A stretch of 64,000 nt of DNA from Mycobacterium shigaense (GTDB lineage Bacteria > Actinomycetota > Actinomycetes > Mycobacteriales > Mycobacteriaceae). The notes under the pieces were generated by a model. It had not been told where the DNA came from. It worked only from the letters and a program-made list of their open reading frames with translations, and did not search any database. The position numbers and the translations under genes were made by a program. Below, one piece after another: positions 47,801-56,294 of the stretch; positions within the stretch are counted from its first letter, which is position 1; every line of letters begins with the position of its first letter. The stretch covers positions 1 through 64,000 of the forward strand of contig NZ_AP018164.1 of the NCBI RefSeq assembly GCF_002356315.1. Direction: 5' to 3'.

Positions 47801-48978
47801 TCCTCGTCGTCGACAACTTCAGCGATCTCTACGACAAGGATCCCCCGACGGGCGACCGCCTGGTCTCCATCGCGCGCCAGGGCCTGTCCTACGGCGTGCA
47901 CATCATGACCAGTGCCACCGCGTGGTTGGTGGGGCAGAAACAGCAACTGGTCAACGTGTCCAACGCCCGTATCCAGTTGCGGCTGAGCAATCCCGACGAG
48001 ACGCAGATGGGCGAGGGCTTCGAACGGCGCAAAGCCGCCCGCAACACTTTGGACCGGCCCGGCTTCGGGGTCACCCGCGAGGGCCACGAGCTGCTGGTGG
48101 GGGTGCCGGAGCTGACCGCCGCCAACGGGGATCGCGTCGCGACCCGCGGGATCGGCGCGGTGATCGCCGAGGTGACCGGCGCCGGGCGGCTGCAGCGCCT
48201 AGCGCGGCTACCGGAACGTGTCGCGCTCGCCCAGGTTATCTCGGCGTTCGCCGAGCGCGAGCCGGCGTCCGACCCGTTCAACGTTCCCTTCGCGATCGGC
48301 GAAAGTGCCCTGCAACCAACCTACTTGCCGTCCCGCACGGTGCCCAACATGTTGGTGGTGGGCCGGGCCTTGTGCGGCAAGACCACGACGTTGGCGGCGT
48401 TCGGGCAGGCGATTATCGGCCAGCTCACCCCGGAGCAGGCGCAGATCACGATCATCGACCCGAAGACGTCGCTGATCGGCAAGATCCGGGGTCCGCACGT
48501 CCGTGCCTACGCCTACACCGCCGACGACATCGACGCGGTGGTCGAGGCGCTGGCGGGGGTCCTGCGCGACCGGCTGCCGCCGTCGGGCCTGAGCCAAGAG
48601 GAGTTGCTGCGGCGCAGCACCTGGGAGGGTCCGCACCATTTCGTGCTGATCGACGACGAGCAGGAGCTGCGGCCGCACGGGGTGATCGGCAAGGTCGCGG
48701 CGACGGCACCGTTGTGGGGATTGATGGAACGCAGCCGTGAGATCGGCCTGCACGTGATTGCTTCCCGGCTTCCCGGCAACTGGGCCGGGGTCTCGGTGAC
48801 CAATCCATTCCTGCAGAAGATGACCAGTTCGCGGGCACCGACGTTATTCATGGACAACGATCCGGCCGCGGTGAAGGTGTTCGGCCGGGTGAGCGCGCAG
48901 CAACTCCCGCCGGGCCGCGGGTTGCTGGTCACCACCGACGGCGCGATGGAAGGCGTGCTGGTGGGAGACGCGGAATAG
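44899..48978 (+). CDS. eccC: Type VII secretion ATPase EccC (single-chain, ESX-2 type)
   Basis: EccC is the FtsK/SpoIIIE-like motor that recognises substrates and powers export. The 1359-residue protein is one chain, as in ESX-2 to ESX-5, not split as in ESX-1. It has two N-terminal membrane helices (about 35-60 and 70-90) and a DUF domain, then three ATPase domains. ATPase 1 has a full Walker A GTSGSGKSE (Lys505) and Walker B VIIDEYLEL. ATPases 2 and 3 have weaker P-loops, TAQRGKST (Lys867) and RALCGKTT (Lys1161), with VVDNFSDL and LIDDEQEL. It lies between eccB and PE as in ESX-2. Confidence 0.95.
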   Translation: MSKRGFVRGRRKPPPNVPPVRIAVAAPLALPEREPRNILVMIALPALLVGIIGTLVVMYASGIRSLQSGFFPMIGLVGFGTLMFSGRFGRGRRISWGEQEKQRRSYLRQLDDDRDEVQHAAQQQRRSQLFVHGDPQKLDTVIGGPRMWERRATDPDFLDVRLGIGIQQASESAVSLQWPDVPIGEELEPVTGGALRDFILEQSKIRGIGKVLSLRSKPGFSFIGDEPSELHSFARSLLCSLAVYHSPGDLKLMVVTRHPEQWSWLVWLPHNQHDEMFDACGLRRLVFTSPTELEEALDAELHRKGRGPWTPPVGASPTSMPSPMESPAGLTLGPHWVIVDDNVGTPEQWEGVTGQKGMAGITVLRLATRAGVGVGFADEGERFELREGRLTHRGAFYAVADMLAESTASRYARAIARWSPMSAGELSETDSQGGELLRALGISDPRELDVDRLWGESRGRGDSKWAMVPVGVRQGGELQYVILRAKDFGGFGFHSVVIGTSGSGKSEYFLSLCSGIALTHSPETFIVIFVDMKFESAAQDLQGFPHVAGSLSNLGKDDRHLAERMRKAVNGEIARRYRLFNKAGARDANEYEEMRLAGRDLEPVPILLVIIDEYLELFIHHPEWIDLVIHIGQEGRGCNVFFTLGGQRLDLSSLSKAKSNIAFRVALRAETAEDSRDVIGSDAALHLPSKENGYALLKVGPRDIEQFRCFYVSAPFVVPKRVVNVNKTVDVSFSQPRAFTWAYQPLSEADSEALAVAEEPDEPDEFLFHSDGFRKKKLVDVIRESLMAHPARPPHQIWLPPLEVSETMDALVGAWRGKPWYVDYGQNPGLVFPVGVVDIPEDHAQRVHVMDVEMDNIMVVATAQRGKSTTLMTLMVSAALMYRPERVTFFGIGASLYPVEELPHVASVVSQTDTEGVSRTVAAIEALILAREAAFKQYQIDISEFRERRFGTEREGGTDPNDKFGDVFLVVDNFSDLYDKDPPTGDRLVSIARQGLSYGVHIMTSATAWLVGQKQQLVNVSNARIQLRLSNPDETQMGEGFERRKAARNTLDRPGFGVTREGHELLVGVPELTAANGDRVATRGIGAVIAEVTGAGRLQRLARLPERVALAQVISAFAEREPASDPFNVPFAIGESALQPTYLPSRTVPNMLVVGRALCGKTTTLAAFGQAIIGQLTPEQAQITIIDPKTSLIGKIRGPHVRAYAYTADDIDAVVEALAGVLRDRLPPSGLSQEELLRRSTWEGPHHFVLIDDEQELRPHGVIGKVAATAPLWGLMERSREIGLHVIASRLPGNWAGVSVTNPFLQKMTSSRAPTLFMDNDPAAVKVFGRVSAQQLPPGRGLLVTTDGAMEGVLVGDAE

Positions 48979-48984
48979 GTCGGT

Positions 48985-49011
48985 CCGCCCCGACCGCCCC
49001 GACCGCCCCGA
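48985..49011. repeat. Three 9-bp tandem repeats after eccC
   Basis: CCGCCCCGA is repeated perfectly three times between the eccC stop and the PE gene. The 183-bp gap otherwise has only a ribosome-binding site for PE. The significance is unknown. Confidence 0.7.
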
Positions 49012-49161
49012 CCCGCAGAAAGGTGATTCGACACCCTTCCGCGCCCACCATAGAATCGATAAATTCCGCGGCATTCTCGGCGGAGACAACTGGGGTGGGA
49101 AGTCAGGCAAATGGGTATTCCCCTGTAGCCGTGACTGGCAATGCGAATTACGGAGGGCAAA

Positions 49162-49467
49162 ATGGGTGGGCTGTATCAGTTTGGCTCAGAGGCCGTCGAC
49201 CTGTCGTCGACCGCCGAAACGGGAATCAGCGAGGAAATGGCGGCCACCACGGCGGCCGGAGGCGCGGCGCTCACCGGGGTGCTGCCGATGGCCCCGGATG
49301 CCGACTCGGTCGAGTTCGCGGCCGCGCTGAATGCCGCAGGGGCGACCTATCTGGCTACGGCGACCGAGCACGCCGGGCAGCGCGCCGGGTTCGCCGGAGC
49401 CCAGGGCCTGGCGTCCATATCGAACGTCGCCGCCGACGCGGCCGGCGCTGCCGCTTCCGCCGTATAA
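49162..49467 (+). CDS. PE family protein (PE36-like)
   Basis: PE proteins form a helical hairpin that pairs with a PPE partner for ESX export. The 101-residue protein starts at ATG 49162 (MGGLYQFGSEAVDLSSTAET), with GGAGGG 4 bases upstream. It is two long helices separated by TGVLPMAPDAD, with no C-terminal extension. The motif is not exactly PE at the N-terminus. The second helix has YLATATEH, so position Tyr+4 is Ala rather than Asp/Glu. It lies 12 bp before the PPE gene and after eccC, the ESX-2 order. Confidence 0.82.
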   Translation: MGGLYQFGSEAVDLSSTAETGISEEMAATTAAGGAALTGVLPMAPDADSVEFAAALNAAGATYLATATEHAGQRAGFAGAQGLASISNVAADAAGAAASAV

Positions 49468-49479
49468 GTCGATCTCGTC

Positions 49480-50682
49480 ATGGCTGATCCCAGGTGGAAC
49501 GGTCCGCCCGAGATCGTCGCTGCGATCTTCGAGGCGGGTAACCCCGCGTCGGTGCTCGCCAACAACGCCGTGTGGGTCACCGAGACGACGAACAAGGAAG
49601 TCGCGGCGGGTCTTTCCACGGTCAATTCCGTGGCAACCGCCGCTCAGTGGCAGGGCTTCGGTGGGGTGGCGTCGATGGCCACCAGCACCGGTCTGAACAT
49701 GGGACTGCACACGCTGGTGGGCTGGACGGCGCATAAGATCGCCGTTACCCAAGCTGCGGTCGAGGCGTTCACGCTGGCGAGGTCGTCGGTCATCCCGTCG
49801 ATCGTGTCGACCACCAACCGGGTCGAATGGCACACCTTGTTCTCGACGAACTTCTTCGGTCAAAACACGCCCGCGATGGCCGAGCGGGACGGTGAGTATT
49901 ACTTCGAGCACTGGCCGCAGAACTCGAGCATCGGCTGGGCCTACGCCAGCACTTTGGCAGCACTCATTGCGGCGCTGGCGGTTCCGCCCCCTATCGCACC
50001 GATGGGCGCCTCCCCTGCCGCCCCGGCCGCTGCGGCCTCGGCGGTCGGCCAAGCGGCGGCGCAGGGCGGCATGAACGGCGCGCTGCAGGTCGGCAGCCAG
50101 GCGACACAAGGCGCGGGGCAGGCGGCTGCCGCCCCCGCCGAGGGCGGCAGCCAGATGAGCTCGATGATGCAGATGCCGATGCAGATGATGCAGAGCGTGA
50201 TGGAGCCGCTGCAGTCGGTGGTCAAGGCGCCGATGGAAGCATTCCAGGGTCTCGGCCAGATGCCGATGCAGATGATGCAGTCAATGGGTGGGTTGTTCTC
50301 CGGGGCCGGCGGCGGCAACGCCGGCGCGGCCGGTGCCGCCGCCGAACCGGTGCTGGCAGGTGCGGGCGGTTTGGGCGCCTCGGGTGCCGGCGGCGCGGGC
50401 GGTGCGGTCGGCAGTCTTGGTAGCTCCGGTGTCGGCCTCACCAGCTACACGCGCCCCACCAGCAGCTTCGAACCCGAGACCGCCGGCCGGCCCACAAGCC
50501 TGCGCGCGGGCGTGCTCAACGCCGCCGAGGTGCGCGGCCCGACGGCCACGACCGGGGTGGGCGGATCGCCGATGCCGATGTCGCCGGCTGGCATGCTGGG
50601 GCACGGCAAGGAAGGCACCGCGGAAAAGGACGTCGCTCGCGCTCGCGTGGTCGTCGGGTCAGATCGGACCGACTCCGAGTAG
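49480..50682 (+). CDS. PPE family protein (PPE69-like) of the ESX locus
   Basis: The 400-residue protein starts MADPRWNGPPEIVAAIFEAG, with PPE at residues 9-11. The PPE domain extends to about residue 165 and includes NFFGQNTPAMAERDGEYYFE, the helical tip that contacts EspG in other systems. The rest is an Ala/Gly/Met-rich tail with a repeated Met-Gln segment (QMPMQMMQS). The length is close to PPE69 of ESX-2. It should pair with the PE just upstream. Confidence 0.88.
   Translation: MADPRWNGPPEIVAAIFEAGNPASVLANNAVWVTETTNKEVAAGLSTVNSVATAAQWQGFGGVASMATSTGLNMGLHTLVGWTAHKIAVTQAAVEAFTLARSSVIPSIVSTTNRVEWHTLFSTNFFGQNTPAMAERDGEYYFEHWPQNSSIGWAYASTLAALIAALAVPPPIAPMGASPAAPAAAASAVGQAAAQGGMNGALQVGSQATQGAGQAAAAPAEGGSQMSSMMQMPMQMMQSVMEPLQSVVKAPMEAFQGLGQMPMQMMQSMGGLFSGAGGGNAGAAGAAAEPVLAGAGGLGASGAGGAGGAVGSLGSSGVGLTSYTRPTSSFEPETAGRPTSLRAGVLNAAEVRGPTATTGVGGSPMPMSPAGMLGHGKEGTAEKDVARARVVVGSDRTDSE
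50170..50280 (+). repeat. 24-bp direct repeat in the PPE gene tail
   Basis: The same 24 bases occur at 50170-50193 and 50257-50280, 87 bp apart. Both encode the in-frame segment QMPMQMMQ. Recombination between them would delete 29 codons in frame. Confidence 0.8.
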
Positions 50683-50690
50683 CGGAGCGG

Positions 50691-51464
50691 TCACCGACCC
50701 GAGCCGGGCGGACCCGCGAAAGCCTGCGCGATGCCCAGCCAGCGCTGCGCATCCTGCCCGATCGCGGTGATATCGAGCGCGGTCAGCGGCCGCCGCTGAG
50801 TGACCAGGAAACAGAAGTCCTCGGCGTCGCCGGTCACCCGCTGAGCGGCGTCGGGCGGACCCCACGTCCAGGTATCGCCGCCGGGTCCGCGCAGCTCGAC
50901 CAGAAACGGCTCGGCCGGCGGCGTCAGATCATTGACGACGAACGCGTAATCGCGGGTGCGCACGCCGATGTGGGCGATAGCACGCAGCCGCTCGGTGGCC
51001 GGGCGTTTGACTCCGAGCGCGTCGGCGACGTCGAGCCCGTGGGCCCAGGTCTCCATCAGGCGGGCGGTGGCCATCGACGTCGCGCTCATTGGCGGCCCGA
51101 ACCACGGCAGCTTCCGGCCGTCGGTGACCGCGAGCAGCTCGTCGTGCAGCCGTCCGCGGGTGACCCGCCAGTTATCCAACAGCTCGGCGGGGGGCACCGC
51201 GGCCAGCTCCGCGGCGCCGGCATCGACGAAGCCGCCGGGGTCCTGCGCGGCGGCGGTCAACATCTCCGTGAATCCCGCCGCGTCGGTGACGGACTTCAGG
51301 GCCGCCCGGTCGGTCCACAGCAGATGCCCGATCTGGTGGGCGATCGTCCAGCCCGGCGCCGGTGTCGGATCGGCCCAGCGTTGTGCCGCCAGCGGCGCGA
51401 CCAACGCGTCCAGGTCGTCGCTTTCGGCCCGAAGTTCGGCCACGAAGGGAGCGGGATCGGCCAT
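50691..51464 (-). CDS. Maleylpyruvate-isomerase/DinB-like metal-binding protein (Rv0036c-like)
   Basis: The 257-residue protein belongs to the mycothiol-dependent maleylpyruvate isomerase/DinB-like superfamily (TIGR03084 type). It has the N-terminal four-helix metal-binding domain: [18 protein letters not shown] gives one His cluster and [15 protein letters not shown] the second. A C-terminal sterol-carrier-like domain follows ([17 protein letters not shown]). ATG 51464 follows AGGAGG at 5 bases (ATG 51467 is possible). That ribosome-binding site overlaps the stop of the MFS gene, so the genes are coupled. The substrate is unknown. Confidence 0.85.
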   Translation of the reverse strand: MADPAPFVAELRAESDDLDALVAPLAAQRWADPTPAPGWTIAHQIGHLLWTDRAALKSVTDAAGFTEMLTAAAQDPGGFVDAGAAELAAVPPAELLDNWRVTRGRLHDELLAVTDGRKLPWFGPPMSATSMATARLMETWAHGLDVADALGVKRPATERLRAIAHIGVRTRDYAFVVNDLTPPAEPFLVELRGPGGDTWTWGPPDAAQRVTGDAEDFCFLVTQRRPLTALDITAIGQDAQRWLGIAQAFAGPPGSGR

Positions 51465-51473
51465 CATTGCCTC

Positions 51474-52760
51474 CTAGCGCGCCGCCGCGGGCTGCCCGCG
51501 ACGGCCGACGACACTGTGCACCAGCAGCCCCACCAAATACAGAGCCGACGCGAACACCACGAACGCGGGCGCATAGCCGTCGGCCGGAATCAACGCTGCC
51601 GCAATCGAATTGGCGATGATGAAGGATACCCAGAACAGGGCGTCCTGCACCGCGAACACGTGCCCACGCAGCGCGTCGTCGACGTCCATCTGCATCGCCG
51701 AATCGGCGCACAGCTTGACCACCTGGCCGGTGATGCCGAGGAAGAAGCTGCACCCCACCATCACCGGCACCATCAGCCCGGCCCCCGCCACCTCGATCAA
51801 CGCCGCGGCCGTCAGCGCGCCGTTCGCCGCCGCATAGCGGCCCCAGCGCCGCACCGTCGGCGGCGTCAGCAGGTTGGCCAGAAATGCTCCCAGCCCCGAG
51901 GCGGCGAAGAACACCAGCGCGATGCCCAACCCGCCGACCGCCGGATCCTTGACGCGGTGGGCGAGCAGCAACAGCAACAGCGAGTTGATGCCCACCACCA
52001 TCCGGTGGGTGGCCAGCGCGGACAGGGCGGCGGCGACCGTGGGTGTGCGCACTATCGTGCGGGCGCCGTAAATCCACCCGGTGATCACCGCGTAGAACGC
52101 CGAGCCGTGAATCGCGCGACGGCCGTCCTTCGGGCCGAGCACCCGCGGGCCGAAACGCAACGACAGCAGCAATGCGATCGATATCGGGGCGGCGGTTGTG
52201 AAGATGATGGCCGCGGCGCCCTTGTCGCCGGCGCCGAAGAAGAAGCGCGGGACCAACATGAAGTTGGCGCCGAGGAAGGCCGCGATCGCGCCTGAGGCGG
52301 TCGCCACCGAGTTCATCGTGACGACCTGTTCCCGCGGCACCACGTCGGGCAGCGACGCCGACAGGCCGGACGCGACGAAGCGGGCCATCCCGTTGGCGAG
52401 CAGCGCCCCGAGCAACAGCGGGACCTCGCCGGCGCGGATCGCCAGGATGGTCCCGATCGCACCGATGAGGGCCAGTCGGCACAGATTGGCTCCGACCAAC
52501 ACCCAGCGCCGATCCCAGCGGTCCATCAACGCCCCGGCGAAGGGCCCCAACAGCGAGTAGGGCAAGAACAGCACCGCGAATGCGCGCGCCATCGAGGCGG
52601 GGTCGGCGGCCCGGTCGGGGTTGAACAGCAGCGCTCCGGCGACCGTCGCCTGGAACAGGCCGTCGCCGAACTGGCTTGCCATGCGCAGCTGCATCAGTCG
52701 CCAGAAATCGGGCATGCTGCGCACCGACCGCCACAGTTCGACGGGTGCACTCGATTGCAT
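51474..52760 (-). CDS. MFS transporter (Rv0037c-like)
   Basis: The 428-residue protein (ATG 52760, [20 protein letters not shown]; a TTG five codons upstream is possible) has about twelve membrane helices. Loop motif [21 protein letters not shown], is between helices 2 and 3. It resembles drug- or metabolite-efflux members of the major facilitator superfamily and Rv0037c. The substrate is unknown. It is co-transcribed with the downstream Rv0036c-like gene. Confidence 0.88.
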   Translation of the reverse strand: MQSSAPVELWRSVRSMPDFWRLMQLRMASQFGDGLFQATVAGALLFNPDRAADPASMARAFAVLFLPYSLLGPFAGALMDRWDRRWVLVGANLCRLALIGAIGTILAIRAGEVPLLLGALLANGMARFVASGLSASLPDVVPREQVVTMNSVATASGAIAAFLGANFMLVPRFFFGAGDKGAAAIIFTTAAPISIALLLSLRFGPRVLGPKDGRRAIHGSAFYAVITGWIYGARTIVRTPTVAAALSALATHRMVVGINSLLLLLLAHRVKDPAVGGLGIALVFFAASGLGAFLANLLTPPTVRRWGRYAAANGALTAAALIEVAGAGLMVPVMVGCSFFLGITGQVVKLCADSAMQMDVDDALRGHVFAVQDALFWVSFIIANSIAAALIPADGYAPAFVVFASALYLVGLLVHSVVGRRGQPAAAR

Positions 52761-52906
52761 CCGGGCTTGAAACAAAAGGACCGACTTCCACCGATTGGGC
52801 GTGGGTGCGCGTTGTCACCCTCGACGCCGCCCCACTAACAGTACAAATGTTGCAGCGGCGGACCTATTTTCCCCGGGTTGTGCTGCGGGAGTGCGATGAT
52901 GGTCTG

Positions 52907-53512
52907 ATGCCGCCGCCCGAAGATCCCGAAGACTCGGTCGCACCCGCCGCGCAGCGGGTGCGTGCGGGTACCTTGCTGCTGGCCAACACCGATCTTCTCG
53001 AGCCGACGTTCCGGCGCAGCGTGATCTACATCGTCGAGCACAACGACGGCGGCACGCTCGGGGTGGTGCTCAACCGGTCCAGCGAGACCGCGGTCTACAA
53101 CGTGTTGCCGCAGTGGGCGAAGTTGACGGCCAAGCCGAAGACGATGTTCATCGGCGGGCCGGTGAAGCGCGACGCGGCCCTGTGCCTGGCGACGTTGCGC
53201 GTCGGCTCGGACCCCCAGGGCGTACCGGGCCTGCGGCATGTGGCGGGGCGCATCGTGATGGTCGATCTGGATGCCGAACCGGACCTGATCGCTCCCCTGG
53301 TGGAGGGGGTACGGATCTTCGCCGGGTACTCGGGCTGGACGATCGGTCAGCTCGAAGGCGAGATCGAGCGCGATGATTGGATTGTGTTGTCGGCGTTGCC
53401 TTCTGACGTGCTGGTGGGGCCGAAGGCGGACCTGTGGGGTCAAGTGCTGCGCCGCCAGCCGCTGCCGCTGTCGCTGCTTGCCACCCACCCCATCGACGTC
53501 AGCAGGAACTGA
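52907..53512 (+). CDS. YqgE/AlgH-family protein (Rv0038-like)
   Basis: The 201-residue protein starts MPPPEDPEDSVAPAAQRVRA. It has the UPF0301/YqgE signature in TLLLANTDLLEPTFRRSVIY, GGTLGVVLNRSSE and FIGGPVKRDAALCL, then FAGYSGWTIGQLEGEI and DWIVLSALPSDVL. The family is widespread, cytosolic and of unknown biochemical role. Sequence is close to Rv0038 throughout. It ends 3 bp from the convergent symporter gene. Confidence 0.92.
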   Translation: MPPPEDPEDSVAPAAQRVRAGTLLLANTDLLEPTFRRSVIYIVEHNDGGTLGVVLNRSSETAVYNVLPQWAKLTAKPKTMFIGGPVKRDAALCLATLRVGSDPQGVPGLRHVAGRIVMVDLDAEPDLIAPLVEGVRIFAGYSGWTIGQLEGEIERDDWIVLSALPSDVLVGPKADLWGQVLRRQPLPLSLLATHPIDVSRN

Positions 53513-53515
53513 GCG

Positions 53516-54505
53516 CTACTCCCCCGCCTCCGGCGCCGCGTCGGCTTGGCGTGCGAGCCTGCTCGCGATCATGGCGCAGACCACGAGCTGGATCTGGTGA
53601 AAGATCATCAGCGGCAACATGGTCAGACCGACGGTCGCCGCGGGGAAGAACACCAGCGCCATCGGCAGCCCGGACGCCAGGCTCTTTTTCGAACCGCAGA
53701 ACAGCAACACGATGGCATCGCCCCGGTCGAGTCGGCCCAACCGGCCGATAACGGTGGTGGCGGTCAGCACGACCGCCAGTAGTGCCGCGGCGACCAGCGC
53801 GACCAGGAGCAATTGCCGCACCTCGACGCCGGCCCAGATCCCTTCCACCACACCCATCGAGAACGCGGTGTACACCACGAGCAGGATCGAGCCTCGGTCG
53901 ACGACCTTGAGCACCGCCGCGTACCGGGCGATCAGCCCGCCGAGCACCGGCCGCAGCAACTGGCCGGTGCCGAACGGCAACACCAGCTGCAGCACGATGT
54001 CGCGGATCGCCGTGGCGTCGACATGGACCCCGCCGCTGGTGTTCATCAGCAGCACCACCAACAGCGGGGTCAGCACCACACCGAGGATGTTGGACAACGA
54101 GGCGCTCACGATCGCGGCCGAAACGTTGCCCCGCGCGATGGACGTGAACGCGATCGACGACTGCACCGTCGACGGGACCAGGCACAGGAACAACAACCCG
54201 TTGTAGAGGTCGGCGGTCATGACCGAGGGCACCAGAATCCGGGCGGCCAACCCCAACACCGGAAAGATCACGAACGTGGTGGACAGCACCAGCAGGTGCA
54301 GTCGCCATTGGCGTACGCCGTGCCAGGCCTGCTGCGGTGAGAGTCGCGCGCCGTAAAGGAAGAACAGCAGCGCGATGGCCGTCTTGGCGGCGATCGACAC
54401 GATTTCGGCGGCCCGGCCGTGCGCGGGGAGCAGGGCGGCCAGGGCCACGGTTGCGGCCAGGGCCAGCAGGAACACGTCGAGAATCGCGGCGAACCGTCTG
54501 ATCAT
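53516..54505 (-). CDS. Bile acid:sodium symporter family protein (SBF-like)
   Basis: The 329-residue protein starts MIRRFAAILDVFLLALAATV and has about nine to ten membrane helices. It matches the SBF_like group (SLC10A7/YfeH type), with FFLYGARLSPQQAWHG, CLVPSTVQSSIAFTSIARGN and LFCGSKKSLASGLPMA. These carriers move organic anions with sodium. The substrate here is unknown. In M. tuberculosis Rv0039c directly follows Rv0038, so this gene is an addition in this genome. Confidence 0.88.
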   Translation of the reverse strand: MIRRFAAILDVFLLALAATVALAALLPAHGRAAEIVSIAAKTAIALLFFLYGARLSPQQAWHGVRQWRLHLLVLSTTFVIFPVLGLAARILVPSVMTADLYNGLLFLCLVPSTVQSSIAFTSIARGNVSAAIVSASLSNILGVVLTPLLVVLLMNTSGGVHVDATAIRDIVLQLVLPFGTGQLLRPVLGGLIARYAAVLKVVDRGSILLVVYTAFSMGVVEGIWAGVEVRQLLLVALVAAALLAVVLTATTVIGRLGRLDRGDAIVLLFCGSKKSLASGLPMALVFFPAATVGLTMLPLMIFHQIQLVVCAMIASRLARQADAAPEAGE

Positions 54506-54533
54506 GACGAGTCGACCAGGACCGGGCGCGGGC

Positions 54534-54890
54534 TCAGTGGCAGGACTGCGTGCAGACGGCGCACGCACCGGCGCACCCGTCCTCCGGAGTGCCCGCCGCC
54601 GCGGTTTCCCGGCGCAGCGCAAAGCGCGCGCTCTGCCACGAACCGGCCGCCAGGGTGCCCAGCGCGCCCACCACGCAGACGATGATCACCACCAGCGCGG
54701 TGTGCGGTGACGCGGCGAGGGCAACCACGCCGCCGGCGGCCAGCATGATCGCGGCAGCCAACTGCGTCGGCGCCAGGGCGCGCAGGGCCAGTGCTGAGGT
54801 ATCGACGACCTGGTTGCGGGACAGCGACCAGGTTCCGAAGCCGGCGGAAGCCACCGCCGCACATATGCAGAGCACCCCCGCGATCACCAT
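54534..54890 (-). CDS. Small membrane protein with Cys-rich tail (Rv0039c-like)
   Basis: The 118-residue protein has three predicted membrane helices (about 2-20, 40-62 and 64-84) and a C-terminal tail ending CAGACAVCTQSCH with four Cys. The location matches Rv0039c, between the Rv0038-like gene and mtc28. The function is unknown. The Cys tail might bind metal. Confidence 0.78.
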   Translation of the reverse strand: MVIAGVLCICAAVASAGFGTWSLSRNQVVDTSALALRALAPTQLAAAIMLAAGGVVALAASPHTALVVIIVCVVGALGTLAAGSWQSARFALRRETAAAGTPEDGCAGACAVCTQSCH

Positions 54891-54958
54891 GCGTTCACAA
54901 TACGAGGCGGGTCGTCGGTGTGCGCGCCCGGCCGCGGCGGGCTGGGGATGGCGCGACG

Positions 54959-56107
54959 TTAGCGGCCAGTGATGCTGGTGAAGTTCGGCAGCGGGGGCAG
55001 CCCGGGCACCAGCGCCAACAAATTCGGCGCGGGCTGCGCGGCCTGCAGCTGGCTCGGCACCGCAGCCGGCGCGGGAGCGGCGGCGGGTGCGGGGAGGGCG
55101 GCCGCGGCGGCGGGCGGTTGCGCCGGGATCACCGCGGGCGCGCGAACCGGGGCCGGGGCGGCCGCGGGGGTTTGGCCGGGAAGCCCGACCGGAGCGGTAC
55201 TCGGGGCCGGCGCCGCCGGGGCTCCCGGCGCGGTGACGCGGAATCCGTTGATGATCGCGTTGGTGGCCGGCGCGTCCGAGACCGCCACGGCGCGGTCGGT
55301 GGTCACCGACAGCGACACCAGGTACTTGTCGTGCCCCGAACTCGCGATGACGTGACGCCGCGAGGTGTTCAGCGTCATATCGCCTTCGCGGTAGGTGCCT
55401 TCGACGACCGAGGAGGGGAAGCCCGCGAAGTCAGCCATCGACGCGTTGGTGGGCTGCCACGCCAGCAGCTTCTGGCTGTCGACGTAGCCGTGCGTGATCG
55501 CTTCCCTGGGGTCGAAGTTGCCGACCAGTTTGTACACCACTACCTGCGCGTTTGAGGTGTACACGCTGGCGCCTTGCCGGTCGGCGATGACGGCGAACGC
55601 GTCCGGCACGTTGGGGTCGGGGACCTGCGTCCAGCGCGCCGGCACCGGCAGGGTGATGTCGAGCGCCTTGAACCCCTGCGGCTTCTGCGCCTCCAGCTTC
55701 ACGCCCTTGGATTGGAAGTAGTCGCGCAGCGTCCCGGAAGCTGCGGGGGTGGGGGCCGGCTGGGCGGGGGCCCCGGCCGCGGCGGGTGCGGCTGCGAGCG
55801 TCGGCGGCGCGAACGGGTTGGCGGCGGGTGGGGTGGGGGCGACGGCGGCAGCGCCGGGCGCCACGGCAAGGCTCGGCGGCGCAAACGGATTCGCGGACGG
55901 CGGGGTGGGGACGAACCGTCTTCCGGCAGCGCCGCCGGGGGCCGCCACGAAGTTCTGCGGTGTCTGCACGGCGCCGGCGGGGGCGGGCGGCGGCGTGGGG
56001 GCTACCGGGTCGGCGGACGCGATGCCGCCGGCAAAAACGGTGACGCCGATCGCCGCGGCGGCGCAGCCGCCGACGAATACACGCCACGGAACGGCGATCT
56101 CAGTCAT
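54959..56107 (-). CDS. mtc28: Secreted proline-rich protein Mtc28
   Basis: The 382-residue protein starts [20 protein letters not shown] with a Sec signal peptide cleaved after GGIASA. A Pro/Ala-rich stretch follows (about 35-120) with a repeat of PxANPFAPPxLA, then the LpqN/LpqT-like domain (about 125-310: [37 protein letters not shown]). A Pro/Ala tail follows, longer than in the M. tuberculosis protein (310 residues). It is an exported antigen of unknown function. It is divergent from leuS. Confidence 0.93.
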   Translation of the reverse strand: MTEIAVPWRVFVGGCAAAAIGVTVFAGGIASADPVAPTPPPAPAGAVQTPQNFVAAPGGAAGRRFVPTPPSANPFAPPSLAVAPGAAAVAPTPPAANPFAPPTLAAAPAAAGAPAQPAPTPAASGTLRDYFQSKGVKLEAQKPQGFKALDITLPVPARWTQVPDPNVPDAFAVIADRQGASVYTSNAQVVVYKLVGNFDPREAITHGYVDSQKLLAWQPTNASMADFAGFPSSVVEGTYREGDMTLNTSRRHVIASSGHDKYLVSLSVTTDRAVAVSDAPATNAIINGFRVTAPGAPAAPAPSTAPVGLPGQTPAAAPAPVRAPAVIPAQPPAAAAALPAPAAAPAPAAVPSQLQAAQPAPNLLALVPGLPPLPNFTSITGR

Positions 56108-56294
56108 GTCCGTCGGTCCTTCCGAATGGCTGGGGAGCCAGCACCCGTAGTACAGAGGCTGACTGTAACCACGGGTCAAAGACGGTGAACAGCCCCGACA
56201 TCGACCTGGGATGAAGCCCTGATCGGTGCGCAACTCAACCTTTATCAACCTGTGGCCGACGAACGCAGCGAGGCGGTCCTTATACCCTGGTCAC

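Noticed and set aside
46717..48087. Long open frame antisense to eccC
   Set aside because: No domain, no ribosome-binding site and a composition typical of antisense frames in GC-rich DNA. The plus strand carries an intact EccC.
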